Assembly (NCBI GenBank): GCA_000277545.1
Contig: AKXM01000015.1
Span: forward strand, 8 to 64,007
Origin: Enterobacter sp. Ag1
Lineage (GTDB): Bacteria > Pseudomonadota > Gammaproteobacteria > Enterobacterales > Enterobacteriaceae
Direction: 5' to 3'
Length of the DNA stretch: 64,000 nucleotides
Of this stretch, positions 1 to 8,719 are shown in pieces. Made by a program: the position numbers and the translations under genes. The notes under the pieces were generated by a model. It did not search any database. It was not told the origin of the DNA and worked only from the letters and a program-made list of their open reading frames with translations. The stretch's first letter is position 1; each line of letters opens with the position of its first letter.

Positions 1-307
1 CCAGCCACTCCCAGTGGCGGGGCAGCAGGGTGACCTCCTTCGCCGATACGCCAAGCTTAGGCCTGCCGCGAGCTTTAACCGCAGCGGTCTCTTCGGTTAG
101 CTGTTCGGCCAACTCGGGGTAAGCCGCAATGGCGCTGGCTTCGTCCCCGTGGACGTGGATATCCAGCCGTTTGCCGGTCTGATCATGGAAGATAAACACC
201 GGCTCGTTACCGATTGGCGTGGCCTTTAGCTGCCGCAACAGTTCGTTCAGGCTGCCGTGGGCAATCAACTGCCGCTGCATAAAGGCGGTAAGGGTGACAT
301 AAGACAT
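1..307 (-). CDS. DUF2239 family protein (3' part outside window)
   Basis: This is the first 102 codons of a gene that runs off the left edge of the window. The reading frame is open from the ATG at 307 to base 1. The visible part contains an acidic/aromatic N-terminal half and the phrase GRPKLGVSAKEVTLLPRHWE at its end, which I associate with the DUF2239 family, small proteins of about 190 residues with no known function. The start is the only in-frame ATG near the 5' end of the open frame and lies just downstream of a pair of palindromic operator-like sites. The role is unknown; the operators suggest tight control by a dedicated repressor not seen here. Family assignment is from memory of the motif and is moderately secure. 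Confidence 0.75.
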   Translation of the reverse strand, partial: MSYVTLTAFMQRQLIAHGSLNELLRQLKATPIGNEPVFIFHDQTGKRLDIHVHGDEASAIAAYPELAEQLTEETAAVKARGRPKLGVSAKEVTLLPRHWEWL

Positions 308-312
308 GGGTG

Positions 313-388
313 ACCTATTTTATCCGGGTAAAAATAGCAGACTATCGGGGTAGCCCGACCTTGTCAATTATACCCGGGTAAAATAGGT
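313..388. promoter_or_regulatory. Pair of near-palindromic operators before the DUF2239 gene
   Basis: Two copies of a sequence close to the perfect palindrome TATTTTACCCGGGTAAAATA lie at 316-336 and 366-385, with centres about 50 bp apart. Viewed another way, a 17-base arm at 313-329 is repeated in inverted form at 372-388 with one mismatch. The sites fill the intergenic space upstream of the DUF2239 start. A repressor binding both sites, possibly with looping, is the natural reading. The cognate regulator is not identified. Confidence 0.7.
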
Positions 389-396
389 GGGGGAGG

Positions 397-1326
397 TCAG
401 GCCTGGTGCATCAAGTCCTGATACAGCTCTGCGAGCACGCCGCCGGGGCGAAATTGCTGTTTGATCCAGCGAGTAACCTGACCCGTCGCCGCGTGCTGTG
501 TGGCAAGCAACATGCGGGAATGCTGGCGTGGGTTATGGACCTGGCGGGTCACCAGCAGGCCGTTTTCTACCTCGCGACGCGCCATGTAATCCGGCAAAAA
601 ACCAATGCCGTCGCCTAAAATCTGGCACTGGCATTTGGTCGGGAAGTCCGGTACCACCAGGGTTTCCTGGCCGTGCAGCAGCCAGCCCACTTTTTTATTA
701 ATGGTGGAGGCGGTGTCTTCCACCATGATATTCGGATACAGCCTGAGCTGGCTTTCGGGGATTGGTTCCTGTGCCGCGGCGAGAGGGTGATCTGGCGCGA
801 TAGCGAACGCCCAGCGGATAACGCCAATCTCCGTGTAGTCAATGCCGCCCCCGCCCAGCAGCGCATCCGGCGCGCCGATGGCAATATTCACCTGATTGTT
901 GAGCACCGCATCCCAGACGCCGTTGTACACCTCGGTGGTGACGGCAATCTGGCAGCCGGGAAACTGCTTTTTCAAAATATTCAGCAGTCTGGCCGTGTGC
1001 TGAGGCGTGTACAGCAGATGGTTAATGCAGATCCTGACTTTCGCTTCAATGCCCTGCGAAATGGTCTCAATGCCCCGCCGGATCCCTTGAAAATCATTCA
1101 ACAAGTCGCTGGCCTTGCGGTAGAGATAGATCCCGGATTCGGTCAGCTCAATGCTGCGGGTGTTGCGGATAAACAGCGGCGCATCGAGCCACGTTTCCAT
1201 ACGTTTTATGGTGTAGCTGATGGCGGAGGTGGTCACGCCCAGCTCTTCGGCAGCCCGGCTGAAGCTGCCGTAGCGGGCGGCGCAGGTGAAAGCCTGCAGG
1301 TTCTCTTCGGTAAAGATGGAGTGCAT
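397..1326 (-). CDS. LysR-family regulator, AllS/PunR-like
   Basis: A 309-residue LysR-type regulator with the winged helix-turn-helix in residues 6-65 ([19 protein letters not shown]) and a C-terminal effector-binding domain. Phrases such as VRICINHLLYTP, YNGVWDAVLNNQVNIAIGA and the INKKVGWLL / VVPDFPTK segment resemble the subgroup containing AllS (allantoin utilisation) and PunR (purine nucleoside uptake), so a purine- or ureide-related ligand is a reasonable guess. I chose the ATG at 1326 rather than one 15 codons upstream because AAGGGAG lies seven bases before it. It is divergent from the ankyrin-amidohydrolase pair, which is the usual arrangement of a LysR regulator and its target. The exact orthologue is not established. 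Confidence 0.85.
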   Translation of the reverse strand: MHSIFTEENLQAFTCAARYGSFSRAAEELGVTTSAISYTIKRMETWLDAPLFIRNTRSIELTESGIYLYRKASDLLNDFQGIRRGIETISQGIEAKVRICINHLLYTPQHTARLLNILKKQFPGCQIAVTTEVYNGVWDAVLNNQVNIAIGAPDALLGGGGIDYTEIGVIRWAFAIAPDHPLAAAQEPIPESQLRLYPNIMVEDTASTINKKVGWLLHGQETLVVPDFPTKCQCQILGDGIGFLPDYMARREVENGLLVTRQVHNPRQHSRMLLATQHAATGQVTRWIKQQFRPGGVLAELYQDLMHQA

Positions 1327-1504
1327 TCCGGGCTCCCTTCGATGACGCGTGATGCGGGGAGTTTGACACATTCTGAAAAAGATTATTAAAACACATTCAA
1401 CAATAGCGGCATCAGCGATGAATCTTTTTTAAGCGGATGTTTTTCCCGCCAGGGCGTTGTTATTCTCGAATTTCGACCATAACCGCGAACGACAGGAGAA
1501 CATG

Positions 1505-2110
1505 ATGTCTGACAACGAGCTGATAACCGGGTTTTTGACGGCGGCTTTGAACGGGGACGTGTCAACGCTGAAAGCATGCGTGGCGCAGGGCGTGGATATT
1601 AACGTCACCAACCGGCAGGGCAGAACGGCCATCACCATCGCCAGTCTGAACCAAAAATATGACTGCGTGGCGCTGCTTATTGAGGCGGGTGTGGACATTA
1701 ATCAGCAGGATGAAACCTGCTTTAATCCCTTCCTGATTAGCTGCCTGAATAACGATCTCAAGCTGTTGCGCCTGTTGCTACCCGCGAAGCCTGACCTGAC
1801 TCGCTTAACGCGTTTTGGCGGGGTGGGTATTACGCCTGCCAGCGAGAAAGGCCACGTCGAGATTGTGCGCGAGCTGCTGGTGCATACCGAGATTAACGTC
1901 AATCACACCAACTTCCTCGGCTGGACGCCGCTGCTTGAGGCTATCGTGCTGAACGACGGCGGCAAAAAGCAGCAGGAGATTATCTCGCTGCTGCTGGAAC
2001 ACGGCGCCAACCCGCACATGACGGATAAATACGGTAAAACGCCGCGGGAACTGGCCGAAGAAAAAGGCTACCGCGAAATCGCTCAATTGCTGAGAGAGGC
2101 GGGCGCTTAG
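1505..2110 (+). CDS. Ankyrin-repeat protein
   Basis: A 201-residue protein without signal peptide, built from about five ankyrin repeats: recognisable helices and turns include DVSTLKACVAQGVDIN, CVALLIEAGVDIN, HVEIVRELLVHTEINVN and IISLLLEHGANPH...DKYGKTP. Such proteins act as protein-binding scaffolds; the partner cannot be read from sequence. AGGAG at 1494-1498 favours the second ATG of an ATGATG pair (1505) over the first (1502). The stop is 49 bases before the Tat amidohydrolase, so the two genes are probably co-transcribed, and the divergent LysR gene may control both. Confidence 0.85.
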   Translation: MSDNELITGFLTAALNGDVSTLKACVAQGVDINVTNRQGRTAITIASLNQKYDCVALLIEAGVDINQQDETCFNPFLISCLNNDLKLLRLLLPAKPDLTRLTRFGGVGITPASEKGHVEIVRELLVHTEINVNHTNFLGWTPLLEAIVLNDGGKKQQEIISLLLEHGANPHMTDKYGKTPRELAEEKGYREIAQLLREAGA

Positions 2111-2159
2111 CCGCTGTATGCCTGACAACCACCATCACACTCTGGGTAGAAAAATAATA

Positions 2160-3545
2160 ATGACTGAGATTGAGAAAAGCCGTCGCGACTTTATTAGCGG
2201 AGGCGGCAAGGTCGCCGCAGCCTGCGCGCTGTTTGGGGCTAGCGGCACCGCAGCCTGGGCCGTGAAAACACCTGCAACCGCCTGTGAGAGCAGCCACCAA
2301 ATGAATGCTATCAGCGAAAAACACTATTACCTCGACAATGTGCTGCTGGAAACCGGGTTTAATTATGAAGGCGAAACCGCCGTCAGTACCCGCACCGAAC
2401 TGCACACGTTAGAAATCAAAGACGGCAAAATTGCGGCAGTTCGTGCCAATAAATCGCACCCTGACGGCACGCTGCACAGCTATGACGCCGGGAGTAAGCT
2501 GTTGCTGCCGGCGATGCGTGATATGCACATCCATCTGGACAAGACGTTTTATGGCGGCCCGTGGCAGGTACATAACCGCCCGGAAGGTACCACCATCATG
2601 GATATGATTGCCTGGGAGCGTAAAATTCTGCCGGAGCTGCAGCCCTACACCCGCGAGCGCGCCGGCAAGCTTATCGATCTTATCCAGTCCAAAGGGTCGA
2701 CGATTGCCCGTAGCCACTGCAACATTGAGCCGGTTTCCGGGCTGAAAAACCTTGAAAACCTGCAGGCGGTGCTGGCGGAGAGAAAGTCAGGTCTGAACTG
2801 TGAAATTGTGGCGTTTCCGCAGCATGGCTTGCTGCTTTCAAAATCTGAACCGCTGATGCGCGAAGCGATGCAGGCCGGGGCCCACTACGTAGGGGGGCTG
2901 GATCCAACCAACGTGGATGGCGCGATGGAGAAATCCCTTGATACCATGTTCCAGATAGCGCTTGATTACGACAAAGGCGTGGATATTCACCTGCATGAAA
3001 CCAGCCCGGCGGGCGTGGCGGCGGTGAATTACATGGTGGAAACGGTTGAGAAAACCCCGCAGCTTAAGGGAAAACTGACCATCAGCCACGGTTTTGCACT
3101 GGCGACCCTTACGCCGCAGCAGGTGGATGATATTGCCACGCGCATGGCTGCCCAGCAGATCAGTCTCGCTTCTACGGTGCCCATCGGGACTTTGCATATG
3201 CCGCTGAAGCAGCTCCAGCACAAAGGCGTGCTGGTGATGACCGGCACCGACAGCGTGATCGATCACTGGTCGCCGTACGGGCTAGGCGACATGCTGGAAA
3301 AAGCCAACCTGTATGCGCAGCTCTACGTTCGCCCGAGCGAGTTTAGCCTGTCGCGTTCGCTGGCCATTGCCACCGGCAATGTTTTGCCGCTGGATGATAA
3401 AGGTAAACAGGTGTGGCCGAAGGCGCAGGATGAGGCGAGTTTTGTGCTGGTGGATGCATCATGCTCAGCGGAAGCGGTGGCGCGTATTTCGCCGCGTACC
3501 GCGACCTTCCATCAGGGCAATTTAGTCTGGGGAAGCGTGATTTAA
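2160..3545 (+). CDS. Tat-exported metal-dependent amidohydrolase, cytosine-deaminase-like
   Basis: A 461-residue amidohydrolase-superfamily enzyme. The N-terminus reads SRRDFI followed by a hydrophobic, alanine-rich stretch, a twin-arginine signal, so the folded metalloenzyme should be exported to the periplasm. Metal-site motifs of the cytosine deaminase-like branch are visible: HIHLDKTF, SHCN, HLHET, SHGF and GTDS. The substrate is not determined; cyclic amides or deaminated bases are typical. The ATG at 2160 places the Tat motif right at the N-terminus; an upstream in-frame ATG at 2118 would add a histidine-rich extension and is less likely. The AllS/PunR-like regulator upstream would fit a purine or hydantoin-type substrate, but this is inference. 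Confidence 0.85.
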   Translation: MTEIEKSRRDFISGGGKVAAACALFGASGTAAWAVKTPATACESSHQMNAISEKHYYLDNVLLETGFNYEGETAVSTRTELHTLEIKDGKIAAVRANKSHPDGTLHSYDAGSKLLLPAMRDMHIHLDKTFYGGPWQVHNRPEGTTIMDMIAWERKILPELQPYTRERAGKLIDLIQSKGSTIARSHCNIEPVSGLKNLENLQAVLAERKSGLNCEIVAFPQHGLLLSKSEPLMREAMQAGAHYVGGLDPTNVDGAMEKSLDTMFQIALDYDKGVDIHLHETSPAGVAAVNYMVETVEKTPQLKGKLTISHGFALATLTPQQVDDIATRMAAQQISLASTVPIGTLHMPLKQLQHKGVLVMTGTDSVIDHWSPYGLGDMLEKANLYAQLYVRPSEFSLSRSLAIATGNVLPLDDKGKQVWPKAQDEASFVLVDASCSAEAVARISPRTATFHQGNLVWGSVI

Positions 3546-3555
3546 TCCGAGGTAG

Positions 3556-3579
3556 AATAGCCTGCAAAAGCAGGCTATT
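3556..3579. terminator. Bidirectional terminator between amidohydrolase and uspG
   Basis: A perfect ten-base stem (AATAGCCTGC / GCAGGCTATT) with an AAAA loop lies between two convergent genes. It is followed by a T-rich stretch on the plus strand. Confidence 0.8.
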
Positions 3580-3589
3580 TATTGACACT

Positions 3590-4021
3590 TTACCGAACCA
3601 CAAAGACCGGGAAGCGGGCATGGCGAATAATGCTGGAAGCGTTGGAGCCGAGCAGGTGGGTGGAAATAGACGGGTTCTTCGAACCTACAATGATCACATC
3701 CGCATGAATGTCCTGTGCGACTTCGTTCACTTCGTCCCTCACCGAGCCGTAGCGAATCTCCAGCACGACGCGTTCTTTAGGCAGTGAGAAGTGCCCGCGC
3801 AATTCTTCCATCTTTTCTTCGGCGTTTTTCTTCAGGTATTCGTCGAATTTACGGATGTCAGAGGAAAAACCGTGGGTATTAAACAGCGGGGATTTAGGCA
3901 GAACGTACAGAAGGTGGATTGTGCCCTCAGACTCTTTCGCCAGATATTCGGCATGGCGAATAGCTTTATCCGTGAGCTCCATTTCAAAAACATCCACCGG
4001 CATTAAGATGGTTTTATACAT
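3590..4021 (-). CDS. uspG: Universal stress protein UspG
   Basis: A 143-residue single-domain universal stress protein, the length of E. coli UspG. It begins [20 protein letters not shown] and ends with the conserved block [19 protein letters not shown] followed by [11 protein letters not shown]. This last block holds the glycine/serine nucleotide-binding loop of the family. It is a cytoplasmic protein linked to adhesion, motility and stress survival in E. coli. It stands alone between convergent and co-directional neighbours, with a terminator hairpin just beyond its stop and a copy of a palindromic repeat upstream. Confidence 0.9.
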   Translation of the reverse strand: MYKTILMPVDVFEMELTDKAIRHAEYLAKESEGTIHLLYVLPKSPLFNTHGFSSDIRKFDEYLKKNAEEKMEELRGHFSLPKERVVLEIRYGSVRDEVNEVAQDIHADVIIVGSKNPSISTHLLGSNASSIIRHARFPVFVVR

Positions 4022-4106
4022 CGTTCAGCTCCTTTTGGTAACGTTTCAACCATTCTGGCACTAACGATGCGGTTTCGCCGTGATCTGGCGGGGAAATAAG
4101 GCATTT

Positions 4107-4199
4107 ATCCCCTCGCCCTGGAAGGGAGAGGGGATAACCAATGTTTCCCAGGCTTTTATTTTCTCCCTCCCCCTTTGGAGAGAGGGCTGAGGTGAGGGG
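4107..4199. repeat. GC-rich palindromic dispersed repeat, copy A
   Basis: A hairpin-forming element that starts with an inverted repeat of ATCCCCTC around CCCTGGAAGGG and ends in GGTGAGGGG. It shares the core CCCTGGAAGGGAGAGGGGAT and the following AATGTTTCCC with copy B at 44998-45101. It lies in the gap between uspG and the SDR gene. Confidence 0.8.
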
Positions 4200-4208
4200 C
4201 GATCGCGC

Positions 4209-4982
4209 CTAGTTACGACCCGCCATCACGCCGCCGTCAACGTCCCACAGGGCGCCTGTCACCCAGGTGGTATTGTCGGACAGCAGGAAGCTCACTACTT
4301 CGGCAACGTCGCGTGGTGTACCTACGCGGCCAATCGGGTGGAAGCTATCAAAGCTGCCCATCACGCCCGCCACATCCTCTTTAGGAATGAAGCCTTCATA
4401 AATTGGCGTATGCACCACGGCCGGAGAAACCGCGTTGACGCGAATACCGTGCGAACCCAGCTCAATGGCAAGATTCTTCGTCAGCGCATGCAGACCGGCT
4501 TTCGCCATGGAGTAGGCGGAAGATGGTGTTGCGCCGATGGCCTGCTGCGCCCACATGGAACCGATGCTGACGATTGAGCCTTTGATGCCGGCGGCAACCA
4601 TGTTTTTCACCACTTCGCGGGTAATGAAGAAGGTCGCGCGGTTGATGTTCATGTACATGTCGTAATCCGCCTCTTCGTGTTCGGTAAAGGCTTTCGGGAA
4701 GAAGACCCCGGCGGCGTTCACCAGCAGGCTGATGTCGCGGTGCTCGGCGTTAATCACGTCCATCACTTTATGCATCCCTTCGCTGCTCATCAGGTCTGCG
4801 ACGATGACGGACACTTCCCCGAGGGCAGACAGCGCCTGGCGTGCCTGTTCGGCTTTCTCCGCGCGATTCCCGACCAGCACAACTTTCCCGCCGTTTTCCA
4901 GCACCTGACGGGCGCTTTCCAGACCCATACCGCTGGTGCCGCCAACAACTAAAAGTTTCTTACCTGCGAATGATGTAGACAT
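4209..4982 (-). CDS. Short-chain dehydrogenase/reductase
   Basis: A 257-residue classical SDR enzyme. The nucleotide-binding motif is GGTSGMG near residue 14, NAAG follows near residue 88, the catalytic serine sits in SIGS and the active-site pair is in YSMAK. The C-terminal WDVDGG is typical of the family. The substrate is unknown. It is divergent from a GcvA-like LysR gene whose start is 163 bases away, which makes it the likely target of that regulator. Confidence 0.9.
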   Translation of the reverse strand: MSTSFAGKKLLVVGGTSGMGLESARQVLENGGKVVLVGNRAEKAEQARQALSALGEVSVIVADLMSSEGMHKVMDVINAEHRDISLLVNAAGVFFPKAFTEHEEADYDMYMNINRATFFITREVVKNMVAAGIKGSIVSIGSMWAQQAIGATPSSAYSMAKAGLHALTKNLAIELGSHGIRVNAVSPAVVHTPIYEGFIPKEDVAGVMGSFDSFHPIGRVGTPRDVAEVVSFLLSDNTTWVTGALWDVDGGVMAGRN

Positions 4983-5145
4983 GATGACCTCGTTTCTCTT
5001 TGCTTAATAAGGTGAAGCAGCCTGCCTGGCGCTTCGGAATGGCGACAGAATGCCAAACCTATTTCGGCCTGGCGAAGCATAAGAACTTGCATATCGAGAA
5101 AGAAAAACTATCTTGTCGGTATGTCGTCCTTGTCGAAGAGAAAAT

Positions 5146-6054
5146 ATGAGATCGCTGAATCGCCTGAAATGGCTGCACGCCTTTGAAGCCACGGCGCGCC
5201 ACGGCAGTTTTACCGGCGCGGCGGAAGAGCTGGGCGTAACGCCCGCCGCTGTGGGGCAGCTTGTTCGTTCCCTGGAAGAGTGGGTCGGCCATCCGCTGCT
5301 GCACCGCACGCGCAGCGGAAAAGAAAGACTTACGCTGGTGGAGGAAGCAAGGGAGGCGCTGCAGGACATTACCGTTGGGCTGGACAGCCTGGAGCAGGGA
5401 TTGAATAAGCTGCGAGGTGCCAGAGCCCGCGCGGTGGTGGTGATTACCGCTTCTCAGGTACTGATGATGAACTGGCTGATGGAGCGCCTCAACCGCTTTT
5501 CCGAGGAGCATGACAGCATCGACCTGCGCCTTAACGTCACGGAAAAACTGACCGATGTGCTGCACGGCGAGGCCGATGTCGGCATACGCTGTGGTCCCGG
5601 CAGCTGGCCCGGTTTACAGTCAACGTGGTTAATGGACGAAGAGGCGGTGATTGTCTGCAGTCCGCATTTGCTGACTGGCGTCACCGAAGCTGACTGGCTG
5701 TCGAAACAGAAACTTATCTACGATGATACGCCGCATCCCGGGGCGAATTTCCCGGAGTGGGAAACGATTTCTCAGGACATTGGCGTGGCGTTGTGTGAGC
5801 AAAACGGCCTGCACATTAACTCTACGTCGGCGGTTATTCTGGCTGCCCTAAGCGGGCGTGGTGTGGCGGTGGTGCGCAAAGCGCTGGTCCAGCAACTGAT
5901 CGATCTTGGGCAGCTGCGCCAGCTTTTCCCGCAGCACAAATGGCCGCTGACCTGGTCCTATTTCATCGTGCGTTCAGAGCGCTCCAGTCGACGCCCCGAG
6001 GTGACGCTGTTCCATGACTGGCTGGTGGCAGAGACGGGCGCTACGCTTAAGTAA
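5146..6054 (+). CDS. LysR-family regulator, GcvA-like
   Basis: A 302-residue LysR regulator starting [20 protein letters not shown], with the helix-turn-helix [21 protein letters not shown], and the [22 protein letters not shown] effector-domain strand typical of the GcvA subgroup. I chose the ATG at 5146, 11 codons inside the longest open frame, because a purine-rich GAAGAGAAAAT precedes it and the alignable N-terminus starts there. It is divergent from the SDR gene and its stop codon overlaps the start of the yjiN homologue as TAATG, so the two are translated from one message. Confidence 0.88.
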   Translation: MRSLNRLKWLHAFEATARHGSFTGAAEELGVTPAAVGQLVRSLEEWVGHPLLHRTRSGKERLTLVEEAREALQDITVGLDSLEQGLNKLRGARARAVVVITASQVLMMNWLMERLNRFSEEHDSIDLRLNVTEKLTDVLHGEADVGIRCGPGSWPGLQSTWLMDEEAVIVCSPHLLTGVTEADWLSKQKLIYDDTPHPGANFPEWETISQDIGVALCEQNGLHINSTSAVILAALSGRGVAVVRKALVQQLIDLGQLRQLFPQHKWPLTWSYFIVRSERSSRRPEVTLFHDWLVAETGATLK

Positions 6055-7340
6055 TGGAAAAACTCACCGAATTAAAGCGCGCCAAACGCCTGGCGCTCTC
6101 ACTTTTGCTGATTGCCGCCGCGACGTTTGTTGCGACCTTATTTTTGCCGCCCAGTTTCTGGGTCAGCGGCCTGAAAGCGATTTCTGAAGCGGCGATGGTC
6201 GGCGCCCTGGCGGACTGGTTTGCTGTGGTGGCGCTGTTTCGTCGCGTACCGATCCCGTTTATCGCCCGGCATACCGCCATTATTCCGCGTAATAAAGACC
6301 GTATCGGCGAGAATCTCGGCAAGTTCGTGCAGGAAAAGTTTCTCGATACTCAGTCGCTGATTGACCTGATTCGTCGCCATGAGCCGGCGCAGATGATGGG
6401 GAGCTGGTTCCGGCAGCCCGAAAATGCTCAGCAGGTAGGGCGGCATATGCTCAAGGTGATGGAGGCTTGGCTGTCTCTGACCGATGACACGCGGATTCAG
6501 GGGCTGATTCGCCGGGCGGTGCACAAAGCTATTGATAAAGTTGACCTCAGTTATTCCAGCGCGCTGCTGCTGGAAAGCCTGACCAAAAACAACCGTCATC
6601 AGGCCTTGCTCGACTCGGTCATAGCTCAACTGCTGGCGCTGCTCGAGAAACCGGCCAGCCGGGAATTTATTGCCCGCCAGATCGTCCACTGGCTGGAAAC
6701 TGAGCACCCGGTTAAGGCCAGAGTGCTGCCCACCGAATGGCTGGGCGAGCAAAGCGCAGAGCTGGTGTCCGACGCCGTTAACTCTCTGCTGGATGACGTG
6801 AGCCAGGACAAAACGCATCAGCTTCGCCGGGCATTCGATCGCGCCGTGCAGCGGCTTATCGACAGCCTGAAAAATGACCCGGAAATGGCGGCTAAAGCGG
6901 AAACGATCAAAAGTTACCTGAAGGAGGATGAGAAGTTTAATCTCTACCTCGGCGAGCTTTGGAATGACCTGAGGGGCTGGCTGAAAACAGATATCGCCCG
7001 CGATGATTCGCGGGTGCAAAAGCGCATTGCCGAAGCGGGGCAATGGCTCGGGGAAACGCTAACGGCCGATGCTTCGCTGCGGGCCTCGCTGAATGAGCAC
7101 CTTGAGCAGGCTGCCCGGCATATCGCGCCGGATTTCTCAGCTTTTCTCACCCGGCACATTACCGACACGGTGAAAAGCTGGGACGCAAAAGACATGTCGC
7201 GGCAGATTGAACTCAACATCGGCAAAGATCTGCAGTTCATTCGCATTAACGGCACTCTGGTGGGGGGCTCGGTCGGACTGGTGCTCTATTTACTTTCACA
7301 ATTGCCGGGCGTGATTGAGGGCTGGGGGCTGCGGTTTTAA
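6054..7340 (+). CDS. yjiN: DUF445 inner-membrane protein YjiN
   Basis: A 428-residue DUF445 protein similar in length and sequence to E. coli YjiN. It has a membrane anchor at residues 12-34, the conserved [25 protein letters not shown] segment of the family (read here in two parts), a long helical cytoplasmic or periplasmic body and a second membrane segment near 405-420. Its function is unknown. The start ATG overlaps the stop of the LysR gene by one base, an unusual pairing of a regulator with a structural membrane protein. Confidence 0.85.
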   Translation: MEKLTELKRAKRLALSLLLIAAATFVATLFLPPSFWVSGLKAISEAAMVGALADWFAVVALFRRVPIPFIARHTAIIPRNKDRIGENLGKFVQEKFLDTQSLIDLIRRHEPAQMMGSWFRQPENAQQVGRHMLKVMEAWLSLTDDTRIQGLIRRAVHKAIDKVDLSYSSALLLESLTKNNRHQALLDSVIAQLLALLEKPASREFIARQIVHWLETEHPVKARVLPTEWLGEQSAELVSDAVNSLLDDVSQDKTHQLRRAFDRAVQRLIDSLKNDPEMAAKAETIKSYLKEDEKFNLYLGELWNDLRGWLKTDIARDDSRVQKRIAEAGQWLGETLTADASLRASLNEHLEQAARHIAPDFSAFLTRHITDTVKSWDAKDMSRQIELNIGKDLQFIRINGTLVGGSVGLVLYLLSQLPGVIEGWGLRF

Positions 7341-7341
7341 G

Positions 7342-7364
7342 GCACAGGGCGTAAAGCCCTGTGC
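7342..7364. terminator. Hairpin between convergent genes
   Basis: A perfect nine-base stem GCACAGGGC / GCCCTGTGC with a five-base loop sits just after the yjiN stop and just beyond the stop of the convergent small secreted-protein gene. There is no strong T-run, so it may act as a transcript-end stabiliser in both directions. Confidence 0.6.
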
Positions 7365-7371
7365 AGCGTAG

Positions 7372-7656
7372 TTAGCCCTGATGAGGCATCAGTTTTGGGT
7401 CACCGGCAAAAGCGGGTTTACTGCTGCTTAGAGCCTGTTCGTCAGCGCCTATCGAACCGCTGTTATCCGCCCAGACACCTTCCTGCGTTTTGCTGATGGC
7501 CTGATGCTGGCCGTTAAGGTTTTGCCCCATGGCGGCGATGTGCTGGCTTTCTGTTCCACCGCTGTTGTCGGCCCAGGGAATGACGGGGTCGGCCGCTGCG
7601 GCGAATAAAGGCAAGCAAATCGAGCTGGCAAGCAGCATTTTGATGGCTTTATGCAT
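7372..7656 (-). CDS. Small secreted protein with duplicated WADNSG motif
   Basis: A 94-residue protein that I do not recognise. Residues 1-22 form a clear signal peptide (charged start, LLASSICLPLFAAAA), so the mature protein of about 70 residues should be periplasmic or secreted. The motif PWADNSGG near the mature N-terminus is repeated as VWADNSGS about 35 residues later. There are no cysteines in the mature part. GCAGGTGA six bases before the ATG at 7656 supports this start over a GTG three codons upstream. It is monocistronic and convergent with yjiN. Confidence 0.7.
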   Translation of the reverse strand: MHKAIKMLLASSICLPLFAAAADPVIPWADNSGGTESQHIAAMGQNLNGQHQAISKTQEGVWADNSGSIGADEQALSSSKPAFAGDPKLMPHQG

Positions 7657-7975
7657 GTTATTCACCTGCTGACATTAGCGTTTTGGGCGCCAGCTCCGGA
7701 GGAGATGGCGGTACCGATAAGTCTACTGCGGCGAGAAATATGCGCTGGCGAGGAAAAGTAAAAGAGCGTGTCATTTGCCACAATTGCTTACCGACGATCT
7801 CAAACTATTCAATAAGATAGACAGTAAATATGTTTCTTGTGAAATAATTAATTCGCTAATGATAATGGCCGTGATTTATTAAGTGACTGAACCGCCCAAC
7901 AACCCGGCAGGACCCATGAACAATTTTTAGGTATCATTTCGTCTTATTTTCAATGGGATATTACTGCGGTAACTG
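7657..7975. other. Intergenic region, divergent promoters presumed
   Basis: This 319-base AT-rich gap separates two divergent genes and must hold both promoters. I see TAAGAT and TATTCA-like hexamers near 7811-7820 but no convincing pair with a correctly spaced -35 box, and no operator or RNA structure that stands out. Confidence 0.4.
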
Positions 7976-8317
7976 ATGACCCTTAACCATTTCTGCTATT
8001 GTCTTCTGATGTTCGCCGCGCTGGGCAGCACTTTTATGCCTCACTCTTTGGGCATGTGGTTTGTACTGGTGAATGTGCTCACGCTGCTGGTTTACGGCGC
8101 TGACAAACTGGCTGCGGTAAAAGGCTGGCGGCGCGTGCCGGAGGCAACATTGCTTCTCTTTGGGCTGACGGGCGGTTGGCCCGGGGCGATTCTGGCTCAG
8201 CAAAGTTTTCGCCATAAAACTCAGAAACAGCCGTTCAGACGCTGGTTTTTTATTACTGTGATAATAAATTTAATTGCCGTTATTGTCGTGGCATATGAGT
8301 TTTATTTACCCAGGTAA
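7976..8317 (+). CDS. DUF1294 small membrane protein
   Basis: A 113-residue protein consisting of a DUF1294 domain alone. The signature GADKLAAVKGWRRVPEATLL followed by GLTGGWPGA and QQSFRHKTQKQPFR is intact, and hydrophobic segments lie at 5-25, 28-42, 57-70 and 93-110. In many bacteria this domain is fused to an N-terminal cold-shock domain; here only the membrane part is present. The function is unknown. Confidence 0.85.
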   Translation: MTLNHFCYCLLMFAALGSTFMPHSLGMWFVLVNVLTLLVYGADKLAAVKGWRRVPEATLLLFGLTGGWPGAILAQQSFRHKTQKQPFRRWFFITVIINLIAVIVVAYEFYLPR

Positions 8318-8329
8318 TATTAATTTTGT

Positions 8330-8512
8330 ATGTTCATGAAAGCGATAAACGCCGGGGATGAGGTGATGTCAGGGCAGTTTAGCTGCCGGGGGAAGCATTA
8401 CATCTGGCCGAATGCCGAAAAAGCGGATGACGTGGCAAATACCTGTCTTGTTCGCGGAAAGCAGAATCAAAACAATATTATCTACGTTACGCCCGGATGT
8501 GTATATTTTTAA
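8330..8512 (+). CDS. Possible 60-residue hypothetical protein
   Basis: An open frame of 60 codons starting 13 bases after the DUF1294 gene. It contains three cysteines and ends in PGCVYF, but no ribosome binding site is visible before the ATG and I recognise no family. It may be part of the DUF1294 transcript or an accidental frame. Confidence 0.3.
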   Translation: MFMKAINAGDEVMSGQFSCRGKHYIWPNAEKADDVANTCLVRGKQNQNNIIYVTPGCVYF

Positions 8513-8569
8513 TGTTGCCGGTGAATGTTTTTCGGTTGAAGCATAAAGCAGGATAAATTAAGAAAGCTA

Positions 8570-8600
8570 AATGCCATGTGGATAATACATGGCATTTTTA
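8570..8600 (+). terminator. Rho-independent terminator
   Basis: A nine-base stem AATGCCATG / CATGGCATT with a nine-base loop, followed by a short T-run. It ends the DUF1294 transcription unit. Confidence 0.7.
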
Positions 8601-8668
8601 TCTTTCTTGCTGCAGGGAGCGTATTGAATGAATGCGCGTTGATAAATATTCATAATCTGAACACTGAG

Positions 8669-8704
8669 AAACCCTTAACGCTATTTAAATTAAGGGTTTT
8701 TTTG
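8669..8704 (+). terminator. Second terminator before the T6SS operon end
   Basis: The stem AAACCCTTAA / TTAAGGGTTT with an 11-base loop leads into a run of T on the plus strand. It would block plus-strand transcription from entering the T6SS operon antisense; on the minus strand it may also trim the operon's 3' end. Confidence 0.65.
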
Positions 8705-8719
8705 AGTGTTATTTATTAA

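Noticed and set aside
673-1389. Long open frame on the plus strand opposite the LysR gene
   Set aside because: It mirrors the codon pattern of the real gene on the other strand, has no ribosome binding site and no recognisable domain.
6138-7043. A 301-codon open frame antisense to yjiN
   Set aside because: High-GC coding DNA often leaves such antisense frames open; the yjiN reading is well supported and this one has no family features.
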